A stretch of DNA of 11,684 bases from DATKEG01 sp035544515 (GCA_035544515.1 DATKEG010000246.1:1-11684), one strand, 5' to 3'; numbered from the stretch's first letter, positions 1 to 8,686 are shown. Numbers and translations: made by a program. The notes: generated by a model from the letters alone, not told the origin.

Positions 1-805
1 TGCCGGCCGGTCCCGGGTCCGGGGGCTCCGGCCGCGACCCGGCCACGGCGGCCGGCTCGGCCAGCGGATCCGTCGGCTCGACGCGCGCCTCCGGCGGCGC
101 GCCGACGAGGCGGCGCAGGTCCGCTTCGGCGATCTCCGCGGCGTTGGCCGCGCGCAGCCGGGCCAGCTCCGCGCGGTCGCGCTCCACCTGGACGGCGAGC
201 ACCTCGTTCCTGGCGGCGAGCCCGGCGTCGCGGCGGTTCCGCGCGTCCGCGAGGTGCGCCTCGTAGGCGGCGAGCGACTCCGCGAGCACCCGCTCGCTGG
301 CGCGTGAGGTCACCAGGGCCCAATACGCGCTCGTCGTCTCCAGGAGGAGGTCGGCCTCCGCCGAGGCGACGTCGCCGCCCGCCGCCGCCGCCTCGGCCTC
401 GGCCGCGCGGGTGAGCGCGCCCACCCGGCCGCCGGTGTAGAGGGGCAACACCCCGCCGAGCCGGGTCCGATAATTGTCGGGAATGTTCGGGAAGATCGTG
501 CGCGGCGGCGCTCCCGGGAGCGCCAGGGTCAGCTCGGGGACGTCGGACTGGCGCGTGTATCCCGCCGACAGCTCGATCTGCGGCCGTTTCGCCGCGCGGC
601 TGACGTCGGCGTCCGCCTGCGCGGCTTCCTCCAGGGCGCGCGCCCGCTCGACCGCGGGCGCCGACGCGCGTGCCCGCGCGAGCGCCTCGCCGAGCGAGAG
701 GCGCAGGACCGGCGGTGCCGCGGCTTCCGGCGGCGCCTGCGCGGCCAGCGGAGCGGACGCAGCCAGCGCCGCGCCCAGGCACGACCCGATGGCGAAGGGC
801 GTCAT
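1..805 (-). CDS. TolC-family outer-membrane efflux protein, 3' end cut by the window edge
   Basis: This is the outer-membrane channel component of an efflux pump. It would form a trimeric barrel plus periplasmic tunnel that docks with the adaptor encoded upstream. 268 codons are present, roughly the first 55-60% of a typical TolC homologue. Residues 1-23 look like a Sec signal peptide ending in Ala-Gln-Ala. Residues 36-70 (LSLGEALARA, then Ala/Glu-rich) are the usual first outer-membrane-efflux helix. Residues 118-126 (GVLPLYTGGR) match the conserved strand/turn motif 'L..PLYTGGR'. Residues 130-235 are long Ala/Glu/Arg helices with the conserved YWALVTSRA segment (161-169). The ATG overlaps the stop of the ATPase gene (ATGA), and GGAGGT lies 5 bases upstream, so translation is probably coupled. 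The frame stays open to base 1. Family assignment is secure; the transported substrate is not known. Confidence 0.9.
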   Translation of the reverse strand, partial: MTPFAIGSCLGAALAASAPLAAQAPPEAAAPPVLRLSLGEALARARASAPAVERARALEEAAQADADVSRAAKRPQIELSAGYTRQSDVPELTLALPGAPPRTIFPNIPDNYRTRLGGVLPLYTGGRVGALTRAAEAEAAAAGGDVASAEADLLLETTSAYWALVTSRASERVLAESLAAYEAHLADARNRRDAGLAARNEVLAVQVERDRAELARLRAANAAEIAEADLRRLVGAPPEARVEPTDPLAEPAAVAGSRPEPPDPGPAG

Positions 806-1758
806 GGCCGACCTCCGGCGGGGGCCGCCTCCGCGGCCCGGATCTGCTGGATGAAGACGTCCTCGAGCGACGCGGTCGTCAGGCGGACCGACTCGACCTC
901 GAGCCCGGCCGCGCGCAGCCCGGCCGCGAGCAGTGCGACCGTGGCCTCGTCGCGGGCGTGCTCGGCCAGTCCGGCGTGCAGCCGCTCGCCGAAGGCTTCC
1001 ACGTCCTCGATCTCCGGCTGGCGGCCCAGCCAGGCCGCGGCCTCGCGGTAGGGGCGCGCCAGCACCTCGAGCGCGGCGCCCGCGGAGGCGCGCAGCGCGT
1101 CCGGCGCCGCGGTCACGAGCAGGCGCCCGCGCTCCATGAGCGCCACCCGCGAGCAGCGCTCCGCCTCGTCGAGGTACGGAGTGGTGAGCAGGACGGTGAG
1201 CCCGTCGCGCTGCAGCGAGGCCAGGAGCCGCCAGAAGTCGCGCCGCGAGACCGGGTCCACGCCCGTGGTCGGCTCGTCGAGCACGAGCAGCTCGGGGGTG
1301 TGGACGAGCGTGCAGGCCAGCGCCAGCTTCTGCCTCATGCCTCCGGAGAGCTTGTCCGCGAGCCGGCCGCGGAAGGGGGTGAGCCGCACGAGGTCGAGAA
1401 GCTGGTCCCGCCGCCCCTGCCCGCCTGCCACGCCGTGGATCTCGGCGAAGAACGCGACGTTCTCGTCCACGGTGAGATCGCCGTAGAGCGAGAAGCGCTG
1501 CGAGAGGTAGCCGACCCGGCCCGAGAGGCGGCGGCGCTCCTTCCGCGGGTCGAGGCCGCAGGTGCGGACCCGTCCGGCGTGGACGGCGAGCAGGCCGAGC
1601 GTCATGCGCAGGGCCGTGGTCTTGCCCGCTCCGTCCGGGCCGATGAGGCCGAACATCTCGCCGCGGCCGATCTCGAGGGAGACGCCGTCCACGGCCACGA
1701 CCGTCCCGTAGCGATGTGCGACCGACTCGAGGACGACGATCGCGCCGCCCGGCGTCAC
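802..1758 (-). CDS. ABC-2 type efflux ATPase (YbhF/CcmA-like)
   Basis: This is the cytoplasmic ATPase that would power an ABC-2 type drug or small-molecule exporter. With the GTG start it has 318 residues, normal for a single nucleotide-binding domain plus the C-terminal extension. Visible motifs are Walker A GPDGAGKTT (40-48), Q-loop YLSQRF (Q87), signature LSGGM (137-141), Walker B LLVLDEP (157-163) and D-loop TGVDP (166-169). The switch (H-loop) position reads TTPYLDEAE, with proline at residue 194 where histidine is usual. The GDGAGKTT-style Walker A and the ERCSRVALM segment resemble the YbhF/YhiH group. The GTG at 1758-1756 overlaps the adaptor's TGA (GTGA). The frame is open further upstream to 2034, but that stretch is an Arg/Gly-rich antisense-like translation with no family features, so the overlap start is preferred. 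No strong SD is seen, and coupling is likely. No permease domain is present in this window. Confidence 0.93.
   Translation of the reverse strand: MTPGGAIVVLESVAHRYGTVVAVDGVSLEIGRGEMFGLIGPDGAGKTTALRMTLGLLAVHAGRVRTCGLDPRKERRRLSGRVGYLSQRFSLYGDLTVDENVAFFAEIHGVAGGQGRRDQLLDLVRLTPFRGRLADKLSGGMRQKLALACTLVHTPELLVLDEPTTGVDPVSRRDFWRLLASLQRDGLTVLLTTPYLDEAERCSRVALMERGRLLVTAAPDALRASAGAALEVLARPYREAAAWLGRQPEIEDVEAFGERLHAGLAEHARDEATVALLAAGLRAAGLEVESVRLTTASLEDVFIQQIRAAEAAPAGGRP
811..816 (-). promoter_or_regulatory. Ribosome binding site of the tolC-like gene
   Basis: GGAGGT on the minus strand, 5 bases before the ATG at 805-803 and inside the end of the ATPase gene. It supports the chosen start and means the channel gene can recruit ribosomes itself in addition to coupling through the ATGA overlap. 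Confidence 0.7.
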
Positions 1759-2729
1759 CGGACCGACTCGGCGGAGGGGGCCGGCCGCAGGCGCGCCTCC
1801 GCGGGCATGCCGGGCTTGAACAGGCCGTCGGCGTTGTCCAGGCCGATCTTGACCTTGTAGACGAGCCTCGCCCGCTCGTCCGGGGTCTGCACGTTCTTGG
1901 GGGTGAACTCCGCCTGCGGCGAGACGAACGTCACGCGTCCCGTCCGCGAGTCGCCGGAGTCGGTGATGACCTCCGCCGCCTGGCCCAGGCGGATGAGGCC
2001 GAGGTCCGGCTCGGACACGTAGACGGTGAGCCACGGCCGCGCCAGCTCCGTGACCACGGCCAACCCCGCGCCCCGCGTCAGGAGCTCGCCCTTCTCGACG
2101 AGCTTCTCCGTCAGCACGCCGTCCACGGGGCTCGTCACCACGGCGTCCGCGATCTGCTGCCGGAGCTGGGCGATCCGCGCGTCGGCCGCGGCGACGCGCG
2201 CGGTCGCGGCCTCGATCTCCTCCCTCCGCGCGCCCGCGCGCAGCTTCCGCAGACGCTCCTGGGCGGCGTCCAGGCTGGCCGCCGCCACGTCCCGGCGCGT
2301 GCGGGCGTCGTCGCGCGACTTGTCGGTGCCCGAGCCGCTGGCCAGGAGCCTCTCCATCCGCTCGAGATCCCCCTGGGCGCCGCGCACGTCCGCTCGCGCC
2401 CGCTCCACCTGCGCCTCGCCCTCGGCGACGTCCTCCTTGCGCGAGCCCGCCACCCGCAGCCGGCGTTCCGCGTCGGCCTGGGCGCGCTCGGCGAGCGCGC
2501 CGTCGAGGGCCAGGCGCGCGTCCGTGGTGTCGATCCGCGCGATCTCCTGGCCGGTGGCGACGCGGTCGCCTTCCTGGACGGGGATCGCCTCCACCTGGCC
2601 CGGCACCTTGGCGGAGACGCGCACCTCGGTGGCCTCCACGTGGCCGGAGGCGGCGATCACGTCCGCATCCTTCTCGTTGCCGCAGGCGGCGGCGAAGACG
2701 ACGGCGAGGACGATCGGCACGCGAGACAT
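1755..2729 (-). CDS. HlyD/YbhG-type periplasmic adaptor, probable lipoprotein
   Basis: This is the membrane fusion protein that bridges an ABC-2 exporter and a TolC channel. It has 324 residues. The N-terminus is a short hydrophobic signal with a lipobox-like FAAAC (Cys16), so it is probably lipid-anchored; the -3 residue is Ala rather than Leu, so this is not certain. Residues 35-70 (RVSAKVPGQV, VQEGDRVATG) are the first lipoyl half-motif. Residues 75-195 form a long Ala/Arg/Glu coiled-coil hairpin, including LRAGARREEIEAA. Residues 198-215 (VTSPVDGVLTEKL) close the lipoyl domain, and beta-barrel segments follow. PQAEFTPKNVQTPDER (271-286) is a hallmark of the YbhG/YhiI subgroup. AGGAGG sits 7 bases before the ATG. 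The gene follows tetR after a single base and overlaps the ATPase start. Role and family are clear; the substrate is unknown. Confidence 0.94.
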   Translation of the reverse strand: MSRVPIVLAVVFAAACGNEKDADVIAASGHVEATEVRVSAKVPGQVEAIPVQEGDRVATGQEIARIDTTDARLALDGALAERAQADAERRLRVAGSRKEDVAEGEAQVERARADVRGAQGDLERMERLLASGSGTDKSRDDARTRRDVAAASLDAAQERLRKLRAGARREEIEAATARVAAADARIAQLRQQIADAVVTSPVDGVLTEKLVEKGELLTRGAGLAVVTELARPWLTVYVSEPDLGLIRLGQAAEVITDSGDSRTGRVTFVSPQAEFTPKNVQTPDERARLVYKVKIGLDNADGLFKPGMPAEARLRPAPSAESVR

Positions 2730-2730
2730 C

Positions 2731-3432
2731 TCAGCGCCTCCTGTGGGGTGCGGCCGTGGCGAGCCCGCGCACCATCAGCTCCTGCACGTGGGCGACGAAG
2801 GCGGCGGCGGACGGCGGGCCGCCCTTGAGTCCGATGCGCGGCGCCGCCTTCCGCCGGAAGGGCTCGGCGGCGAAGAAGAACAGCAGCATGCCCACGACCG
2901 ACAGGTGGGTGAGCAGGGGATCGACGGGGCGGAAGCTTCCCTCCTTCACCCCCTGCTCGACGATGCTCCGCACCACGCCCATCACGCCGACGACGCGCAG
3001 CAAGGCCTGCTCCGGGAGGTGCGTGCCGCCGGACAGCACCTCGCGGACCATCATGGGCGGGAAGGTGGGGTGAAGCGCGGCCTCGCCCGCGAACACGTCC
3101 ACGAACGCCCGCAGCTGATCGGGAGCGGCGCCGCCCTTCGCGCGCACGGCGTCGAGGCGGCCGGCCAGCTCCGTGAAGGTCGAGAGCAGGATCGCCTCGT
3201 ACAGGCCCTGCTTGCTGCGGAAGTGGTAGTTGATCATGGCCTTGGTGGCGCCGGCCCGCTCGGCGATCCTCTCCGCGGTGGCCCCGTCGAAGCCCCGCTC
3301 CGCGAAGACTTCCGCGCCCGCGCGCAGGAGGTCCCCGCGCGTGCCGGCCGGCTGGGAGGCGCCGCGGCGCGGCCCGGGCCGCCGCCGCCCCACCGCCGCC
3401 ACCCGGCCCGCGGCCGGCGAACCTCGGCTCAC
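2731..3432 (-). CDS. TetR/AcrR-family transcriptional repressor of the efflux operon
   Basis: Predicted ligand-responsive DNA-binding repressor. From the GTG start it has 233 residues. After an Arg/Pro/Gly-rich lead of about 30 residues comes the TetR helix-turn-helix: LLRAGAEVFAERGFDG, then AERIAERAGATKAMINYHF, then RSKQGLYEAIL, the classic 'YYHF.SKE.L' pattern. The helical C-terminal ligand/dimer domain includes HPTFPPMMVREVLSGG and VVGMLLFFFAAEPFR, seen in TetR regulators linked to YbhG-type pumps. Start choice: GTG at 3432-3430 has AGGGAGA 6 bases upstream. An ATG at 3462-3460 (10 residues longer) and TTG codons further up have no SD, and the ATG would lie only about 8 bases from the predicted transcript start. 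It is first in the operon, one base before the adaptor gene, so it should repress its own promoter together with the pump. Inducer not known. Confidence 0.92.
   Translation of the reverse strand: MSRGSPAAGRVAAVGRRRPGPRRGASQPAGTRGDLLRAGAEVFAERGFDGATAERIAERAGATKAMINYHFRSKQGLYEAILLSTFTELAGRLDAVRAKGGAAPDQLRAFVDVFAGEAALHPTFPPMMVREVLSGGTHLPEQALLRVVGVMGVVRSIVEQGVKEGSFRPVDPLLTHLSVVGMLLFFFAAEPFRRKAAPRIGLKGGPPSAAAFVAHVQELMVRGLATAAPHRRR
2737..2742 (-). promoter_or_regulatory. Strong ribosome binding site of the adaptor gene
   Basis: A perfect AGGAGG, 7 bases upstream of the ATG at 2729-2727, lying inside the last codons of tetR. It fixes the adaptor start and suggests that pump genes can be translated well even if tetR translation is weak. 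Confidence 0.85.
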
Positions 3433-3438
3433 TGCGTT

Positions 3439-3445
3439 TCTCCCT
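3439..3445 (-). promoter_or_regulatory. Ribosome binding site favouring the GTG start of tetR
   Basis: AGGGAGA on the minus strand, 6 bases before GTG 3432-3430. The alternative ATG at 3462-3460 is preceded by AT-rich operator sequence and no purine-rich SD. This site is the reason for choosing the shorter TetR protein. Confidence 0.5.
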
Positions 3446-3469
3446 GCGCCCGCACCGACCATCTGGTTC

Positions 3470-3485
3470 AATCAAATGTTTAATT
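3470..3485. promoter_or_regulatory. Imperfect palindrome, probable TetR operator
   Basis: The 16-base dyad AATCAAATGTTTAATT pairs at 6 of 8 positions around a centre between 3477 and 3478. It lies in an AT-rich island (3467-3490) in otherwise very GC-rich DNA, directly before tetR and over the predicted -10 region and transcript start. Size, position and overlap with the promoter are typical for autoregulating TetR proteins. That this TetR binds here is inference. Confidence 0.55.
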
Positions 3486-3504
3486 AATTACGGTCGGCTG
3501 TCAA
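3477..3504 (-). promoter_or_regulatory. Predicted sigma-70-like promoter of the tetR-efflux operon
   Basis: On the minus strand a perfect TTGACA -35 box (3504-3499) is followed after 16 bases by TAAACA (3482-3477), a weak -10 match. This predicts a transcript start near 3470 and a leader of about 38 bases to the GTG. The -10 falls within the palindrome at 3470-3485, so a bound repressor would block RNA polymerase. Confidence 0.5.
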
Positions 3505-3532
3505 GCCCGCCGCGATCGGTGTCACTAAGTCA

Positions 3533-3566
3533 GGGCCCATCCGCCAGATGGCCCGACCGGATCGGG
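3533..3566. repeat. Two adjacent inverted repeats upstream of the cytochrome gene promoter
   Basis: The first is GGG-C-CCATC / GATGG-CCC (3533-3541 and 3547-3554), an 8-pair stem with one bulged C and a 5-base loop. The second is CCCGA / TCGGG (3552-3556 and 3562-3566), perfect 5-base arms with a 5-base gap; it shares the CCC at 3552-3554 with the first. The second ends directly against the -35 box at 3567. They could be regulator binding sites or alternative hairpins; short GC repeats also arise by chance at this base composition. Confidence 0.35.
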
Positions 3567-3595
3567 TTGACAGGCCGACGGCAAAGCCCTATTAG
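3567..3595 (+). promoter_or_regulatory. Predicted sigma-70-like promoter of the cytochrome/DUF1501 pair
   Basis: A perfect TTGACA (3567-3572), a 17-base spacer, and TATTAG (3590-3595, 4 of 6 matches to TATAAT) lie just upstream of the plus-strand gene. The predicted transcript start is near 3602, about 20 bases before the ATG at 3622. No clear SD lies in that short leader. Confidence 0.6.
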
Positions 3596-3621
3596 GTTCA
3601 GCACGCGGTAATCTTCACACC

Positions 3622-6600
3622 ATGGGCATGGGCAACACCTTCGTCCGGGGGCCGGCCGGCGTGGCCCTCGTCGCGCTGATGATCGGTGGGGCGGCGGCCT
3701 CGGCGCGAGCCCCGGCCGCGGCGGCGCCCGAGCCGCCGGTCGACTTCGTCCGCGACGTCCAGCCCATCCTGGCCGTCTGCGTTCGGTGCCACGACGCGGC
3801 CACGTCGGACGGCGATCTCCGGCTCGACACGCGCCAGGGCCTGCTCCAGGGCGGGGCCTCCGGCCCGGCCGTGATCTCCGGGGATGGCAAGGGCAGCCGG
3901 CTCTACCAGCGGCTGGTGTTGGCCGACCCGAAGAAGCGCATGCCGCGCCGGGAGGATCCGCTCCCGCCCGCCCAGGTCGAGACCGTGCGGCGGTGGATCG
4001 ACCAGGGAGCGCCGTGGCCGGCGGCCGTGGTGGTGAAGGAGGCGCCCGCGGCGCCGACGGTCGCCGGCGCGCCGGAGTCGCGCGCCGACCCCGCGGCTCG
4101 GACCGAGGTCCCGCTCGTTTCCTTTAATAAGGATGTGCGGCCGATCCTGGCCGATAAATGCTTCGCCTGCCACGGCCCCGATCGCAACCGCCGGGAGGTG
4201 GGCCTGCGCCTCGACCGCGAGGAGGGGGCGAAGTTGCGGCTGCCCTCGGGAGAGGTGGCGATCGTCCCGGGCGACCCCGAGCGCAGCGCGCTCATCCGGC
4301 GCGTCACGGAACCGGACGAGGAGCAGCGGATGCCCCACGTCTCGAGCGGGAAGGACCGGCTGAGCGCGGCGGAGATCGGGACGCTCCGCCGCTGGATCGC
4401 GCAGGGCGCCGTGTGGCAGCCGCACTGGTCGTACCTTCCGCCGGTCCGGCCGGAGCCGCCGGCGGTGAAGGACACCGGGTGGCCGAAGAACCCCGTGGAC
4501 GCCTTCGTCCTCGCCGCGATCGAGGCCGAAGGCCTCGCGCCCGCGCCCGAGGCCCCTCGGAGCGACCTGCTGCGCCGGCTGAGCTTCGACCTCACCGGCC
4601 TGCCGCCGACACCGGAAGAGCTGCGCGCCTTCCTCGCGGACGACGCCCCCGGCGCCTACGAGCGGCAGGTGGACCGGCTGCTCGCCTCGCCGCGCTTCGG
4701 CGAGCGCCTGGCCGTCCCCTGGCTCGACCTCGTGCGCTACGCCGACAGCGTCGGCTACCACAGCGACAACCCGCGCACGGTCTGGCGCTACCGCGACTAC
4801 GTCATCGGCGCCTTCAACCGCAACCTCCCGTTCGACCAGTTCACCGCCGTGCAGCTCGCCGGCGACCTGCTGCCGGATCCCTCGCCGGAGCAGCGGATCG
4901 CCTCCGGCTACAACCGCCTCCTCCAGACCACGGAGGAGGGAGGCGCCCAGCCCAACGAGTACCGCGCCATCTACCTGGCCGACCGGGTGCGGAACGCCTC
5001 GGCCGTATGGCTGGCCGCTACCGTGGGCTGCGCGCAGTGTCACGACCACAAGTTCGACCCGTACCTCGCCCGGGACTTCTACGGCTTCGCGGCGTTCTTC
5101 GCCGACGTGAAGGAGGAGCCGGTGGGGCGCCGCCAGCCGGACTACCTTCCGGACGAGAGCCGGCGCCCGCTGCTCGAGGCCGTGGAGGCCGAGATCGAGC
5201 GCCACGGCGAGGCGCTCGCGGCGACGAGCCCCGCGCTCGAGGCCGCGCAGCTGCGCTGGGAGAAGGCCGTCGCCGGCGAGCACGCGAACCGCTTCACGGT
5301 CCTCGAGCCGGTCGAGGCGTCGTCCGCCAACGGTACGCGGGTGCTCATCCAGGGCAACGACTTCTCGATCATCGCCTCCACCGCCTCCGGCCCCCATCCC
5401 GCCCGGGACACGTACACCGTCCGCTTCAAGACGGTCCTCCAGGGCATGACCGCCTTCCGTCTCGAGGCCCGCACCTTCGAGGAGCTGCCCCGGGGCGGGC
5501 CGGGGCGCGACGCCGAGGGCGGCTTCGTCGTCTCCGAGCTCGTGATCGAGGACGCGGCGGGACGGAAGCTGCCGCTCCGCAACGCGACCGCCTCGACTCC
5601 ACGTCCGCGGCCGGGGGAGCGCTTCACGCCCGGCGCGGCCGTCGACGGGCGCACGTCCGAAGGCGGCTGGGCGCTCGTGGCGGCGGACGGCCTGGATCAT
5701 CGCCTGGTCGTCGAGACGGTCGAGCCCGTGGGCACGGGCGAGGAGACGACCCTGACCCTCGTGCTCCACCAGAACGAGGGGCAAGGACGCACCCTCGGCC
5801 GCTTCCGCCTGTCGGCGACCACGGACGCCCCGCCGGTCTTCACCGGGCCCGGTCCCGGGATCACGAGGGAGCTCGTCGAGATCGCCGCGCAGGACTGCGC
5901 CGACCGGACCAAGGAGCAGCAGGACACCCTCGACGGCTTCTTCCGGCGCGTGGCGCCGGAGCTGGCGGCCGCACGCGCCGCCCTCCGCGCCGCGGAGCTG
6001 CGCCAGGCGGACCTCGTGCGGGACGTGCCGCAATCGCTGGTGACGACCATCGCGGAGCCCGAGCCCGTGCGGATCCTGCCGCGCGGCAACTGGCTCGACG
6101 AGACGGGCGAGGTGGTGGAGCCGGCGGTCCCGCACTTCCTGCCGCAGGTCGAGACCGGCGGCCGGCGAGCGACGCGCCTCGACCTCGCCCGCTGGCTGAC
6201 CGCGGCGGACAACCCCCTCACCGCGCGCGTCTTCGTGAACCGCGCGTGGAAGCTCTTCTTCGGCCAGGGCCTGGCCCGGAGCCTCGAGGACCTCGGCTCG
6301 CAGGGGGAATGGCCGACGCACCCGGAGCTCCTCGACTGGCTGGCCGTGGAGTTCAGGGAGAGCGGCTGGGACGTGAAGCGGCTGCTGCGGACGCTGGTCA
6401 CCACGGCCGCCTACCGTCAGGGCTCGCGGCCGTCTCGCGAGCTGCTCGAGCGCGATCCCGGCAACCGGCTCTACGCGCGGCAGGCCCGCCTCGGCCTCGA
6501 CGCCGAGATGGTCCGCGACAACGCGCTGGCCATCAGCGGCCTGCTGTCGAGCAGGCTGGGCGGCCCGAGCGTCCGCCCGTACCAGCCGCGCGGCTACTGG

Positions 6601-7109
6601 TCGTACCTCAACTTCCCGCCCCGGGAGTGGGACGATTCGCCGGGCGAGGACCAGTACCGCCGCGGGATCTACACCTGGTGGCAGCGCACGTTCCCGCAGC
6701 CGAGCCTCCTCGCCTTCGACGCGCCCTCGCGCGAGGAGTGCGTGGCCGAGCGCACCCGCTCCAACGTGCCCCAGCAGGCGCTCGTGCTGCTGAACGATCC
6801 GACGTACGTGGAGGCCGCGCGCGTCTTCGCGGGGCGGATCCTGCGCGAGGGGGGCGGGCGCTTCGAGGACCGCCTGCGCTGGGCGTACGAGCGGGCGCTC
6901 TCCCGGTCCCCGCGGGCCGAGGAAGGGCGCATCCTCGGCGGGCTCCTGCGCGACCACGCCGCCCAGTACCGCGCCGACCCGCGCTCCGCGGCCCAGCTCG
7001 CCGGCGCCGGCCAGGCGCCGGTGCCGAAGGACCTGGACGTGGTGGAGCTGGCCGGCTGGACGTCCGTGGCGCGCGCCATCCTCAACCTTCCCGAGGTGAT
7101 CACCCGGCC

Positions 7110-7113
<4 letters not shown>
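3622..7113 (+). CDS. Secreted planctomycete-type multi-haem protein: tandem PSC1 + DUF1549 + DUF1553
   Basis: A 1163-residue exported protein of unknown biochemical role. Residues 1-30 form a Sec signal (Arg9, hydrophobic 13-27, Ala-x-Ala end), which supports this ATG although no SD is visible. Two PSC1-like cytochrome c domains follow. The first is about 41-135 (DVQPIL, haem motif CVRCH 53-57, possible ligand Met107, RRWIDQGA 123-130). The second is about 167-268 (DVRPIL, CFACH 180-184, possible ligand Met237, RRWIAQGA 256-263). DUF1549 spans about 290-500 (SFDLTGLPPTPEE, FGERLAVPWLDLVRYADS, a third haem-type motif CAQCHDHKFDP at 470-480). A beta-rich insert, about 555-735, follows (YTVRFKT, TLGRFRLSATTD), then a helical linker. 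DUF1553 spans about 850-1155 (LARWLTAADNPLTARV, FVNRAWKLFFGQG, RSNVPQQALVLLNDPTY). Most relatives that I know carry one PSC1 domain. The gene end overlaps the DUF1501 start. Haem attachment would occur in the periplasm. Enzymatic activity is not established. Confidence 0.95.
7093..7101 (+). promoter_or_regulatory. Extended anti-SD match before the DUF1501 gene
   Basis: GAGGTGATC is complementary to nine bases of the usual 16S rRNA 3' end and lies 8 bases before ATG 7110. It sits within the last codons of the cytochrome gene and favours the ATGA-overlap start. A second purine stretch, GGAGGT (7119-7124), only 3 bases before ATG 7128, supports an alternative start six codons later. Confidence 0.45.
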
Positions 7114-8564
<1,451 letters not shown>

Positions 8565-8682
8565 CCGCGGCCGGTCCTTCAGCTCGCGGCGGACCGCGCG
8601 ACGCGTTCGGCGAAGCGCTCCAGGAACTTCGCAGGACGCCTGCCTGGTCCTCGCCCATCGACGGCGGTCGAGAGGGCGCCGA
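8565..8682. other. Convergent intergenic gap without a clear terminator
   Basis: The DUF1501 and kinase genes end facing each other across this gap. The only compact hairpin seen is CGCGG/CCGCG (8585-8598, 5 pairs, 4-base loop) with no T-tract on either strand, so an intrinsic terminator is not supported. Part of the gap is covered by the doubtful small ORF on the minus strand. Confidence 0.4.
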
Positions 8683-8686
8683 TCAT
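8579..8686 (-). CDS. Possible 35-residue ORF overlapping the kinase stop
   Basis: The ATG at 8686-8684 overlaps the TGA of the histidine kinase gene (ATGA) and the frame runs 35 codons to a TGA at 8581-8579. The second half (PAKFLERFAERVARSAAS) would make a short amphipathic, basic helix. The first half is Gly/Arg/Pro-rich. No SD is seen at a suitable distance and I recognise no family. The 4-base overlap resembles genuine coupled junctions elsewhere in this window, but short open frames are common at this G+C content, so it may be chance. Confidence 0.2.
   Translation of the reverse strand: MIGALSTAVDGRGPGRRPAKFLERFAERVARSAAS

Noticed and set aside
1759..2034. N-terminal extension of the ABC ATPase by 92 residues
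   Set aside because: The extension overlaps the adaptor gene in another frame, has antisense-like Arg/Gly/Pro composition, and ABC ATPases of this group start just before the first beta strand, as the GTG at 1758 gives.
3521..3532. Direct repeat GTCA-N4-GTCA in the divergent region
   Set aside because: Only four bases per arm, not placed at a promoter element; too short to separate from chance.
3598..6957. A 1119-codon open frame on the minus strand opposite the multi-haem gene
   Set aside because: Its translation is Arg/Gly/Ala/Val-rich low-complexity sequence with no recognisable motif. Long antisense frames are expected opposite genes with extreme GC at third positions, and the plus-strand protein has clear domains throughout.
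4158..7109. The plus-strand frame upstream of DUF1501 is open from 4158, suggesting a giant fusion protein
   Set aside because: The part before 7110 is an out-of-frame reading of the DUF1549/DUF1553 gene, Arg/Pro/Gly-rich and without family features. DUF1501 begins with its own Tat signal at the ATGA overlap.
8585..8598. Hairpin CGCGG/CCGCG as a bidirectional terminator
   Set aside because: Only five pairs and no T-tract on either strand; such short GC hairpins are frequent here.
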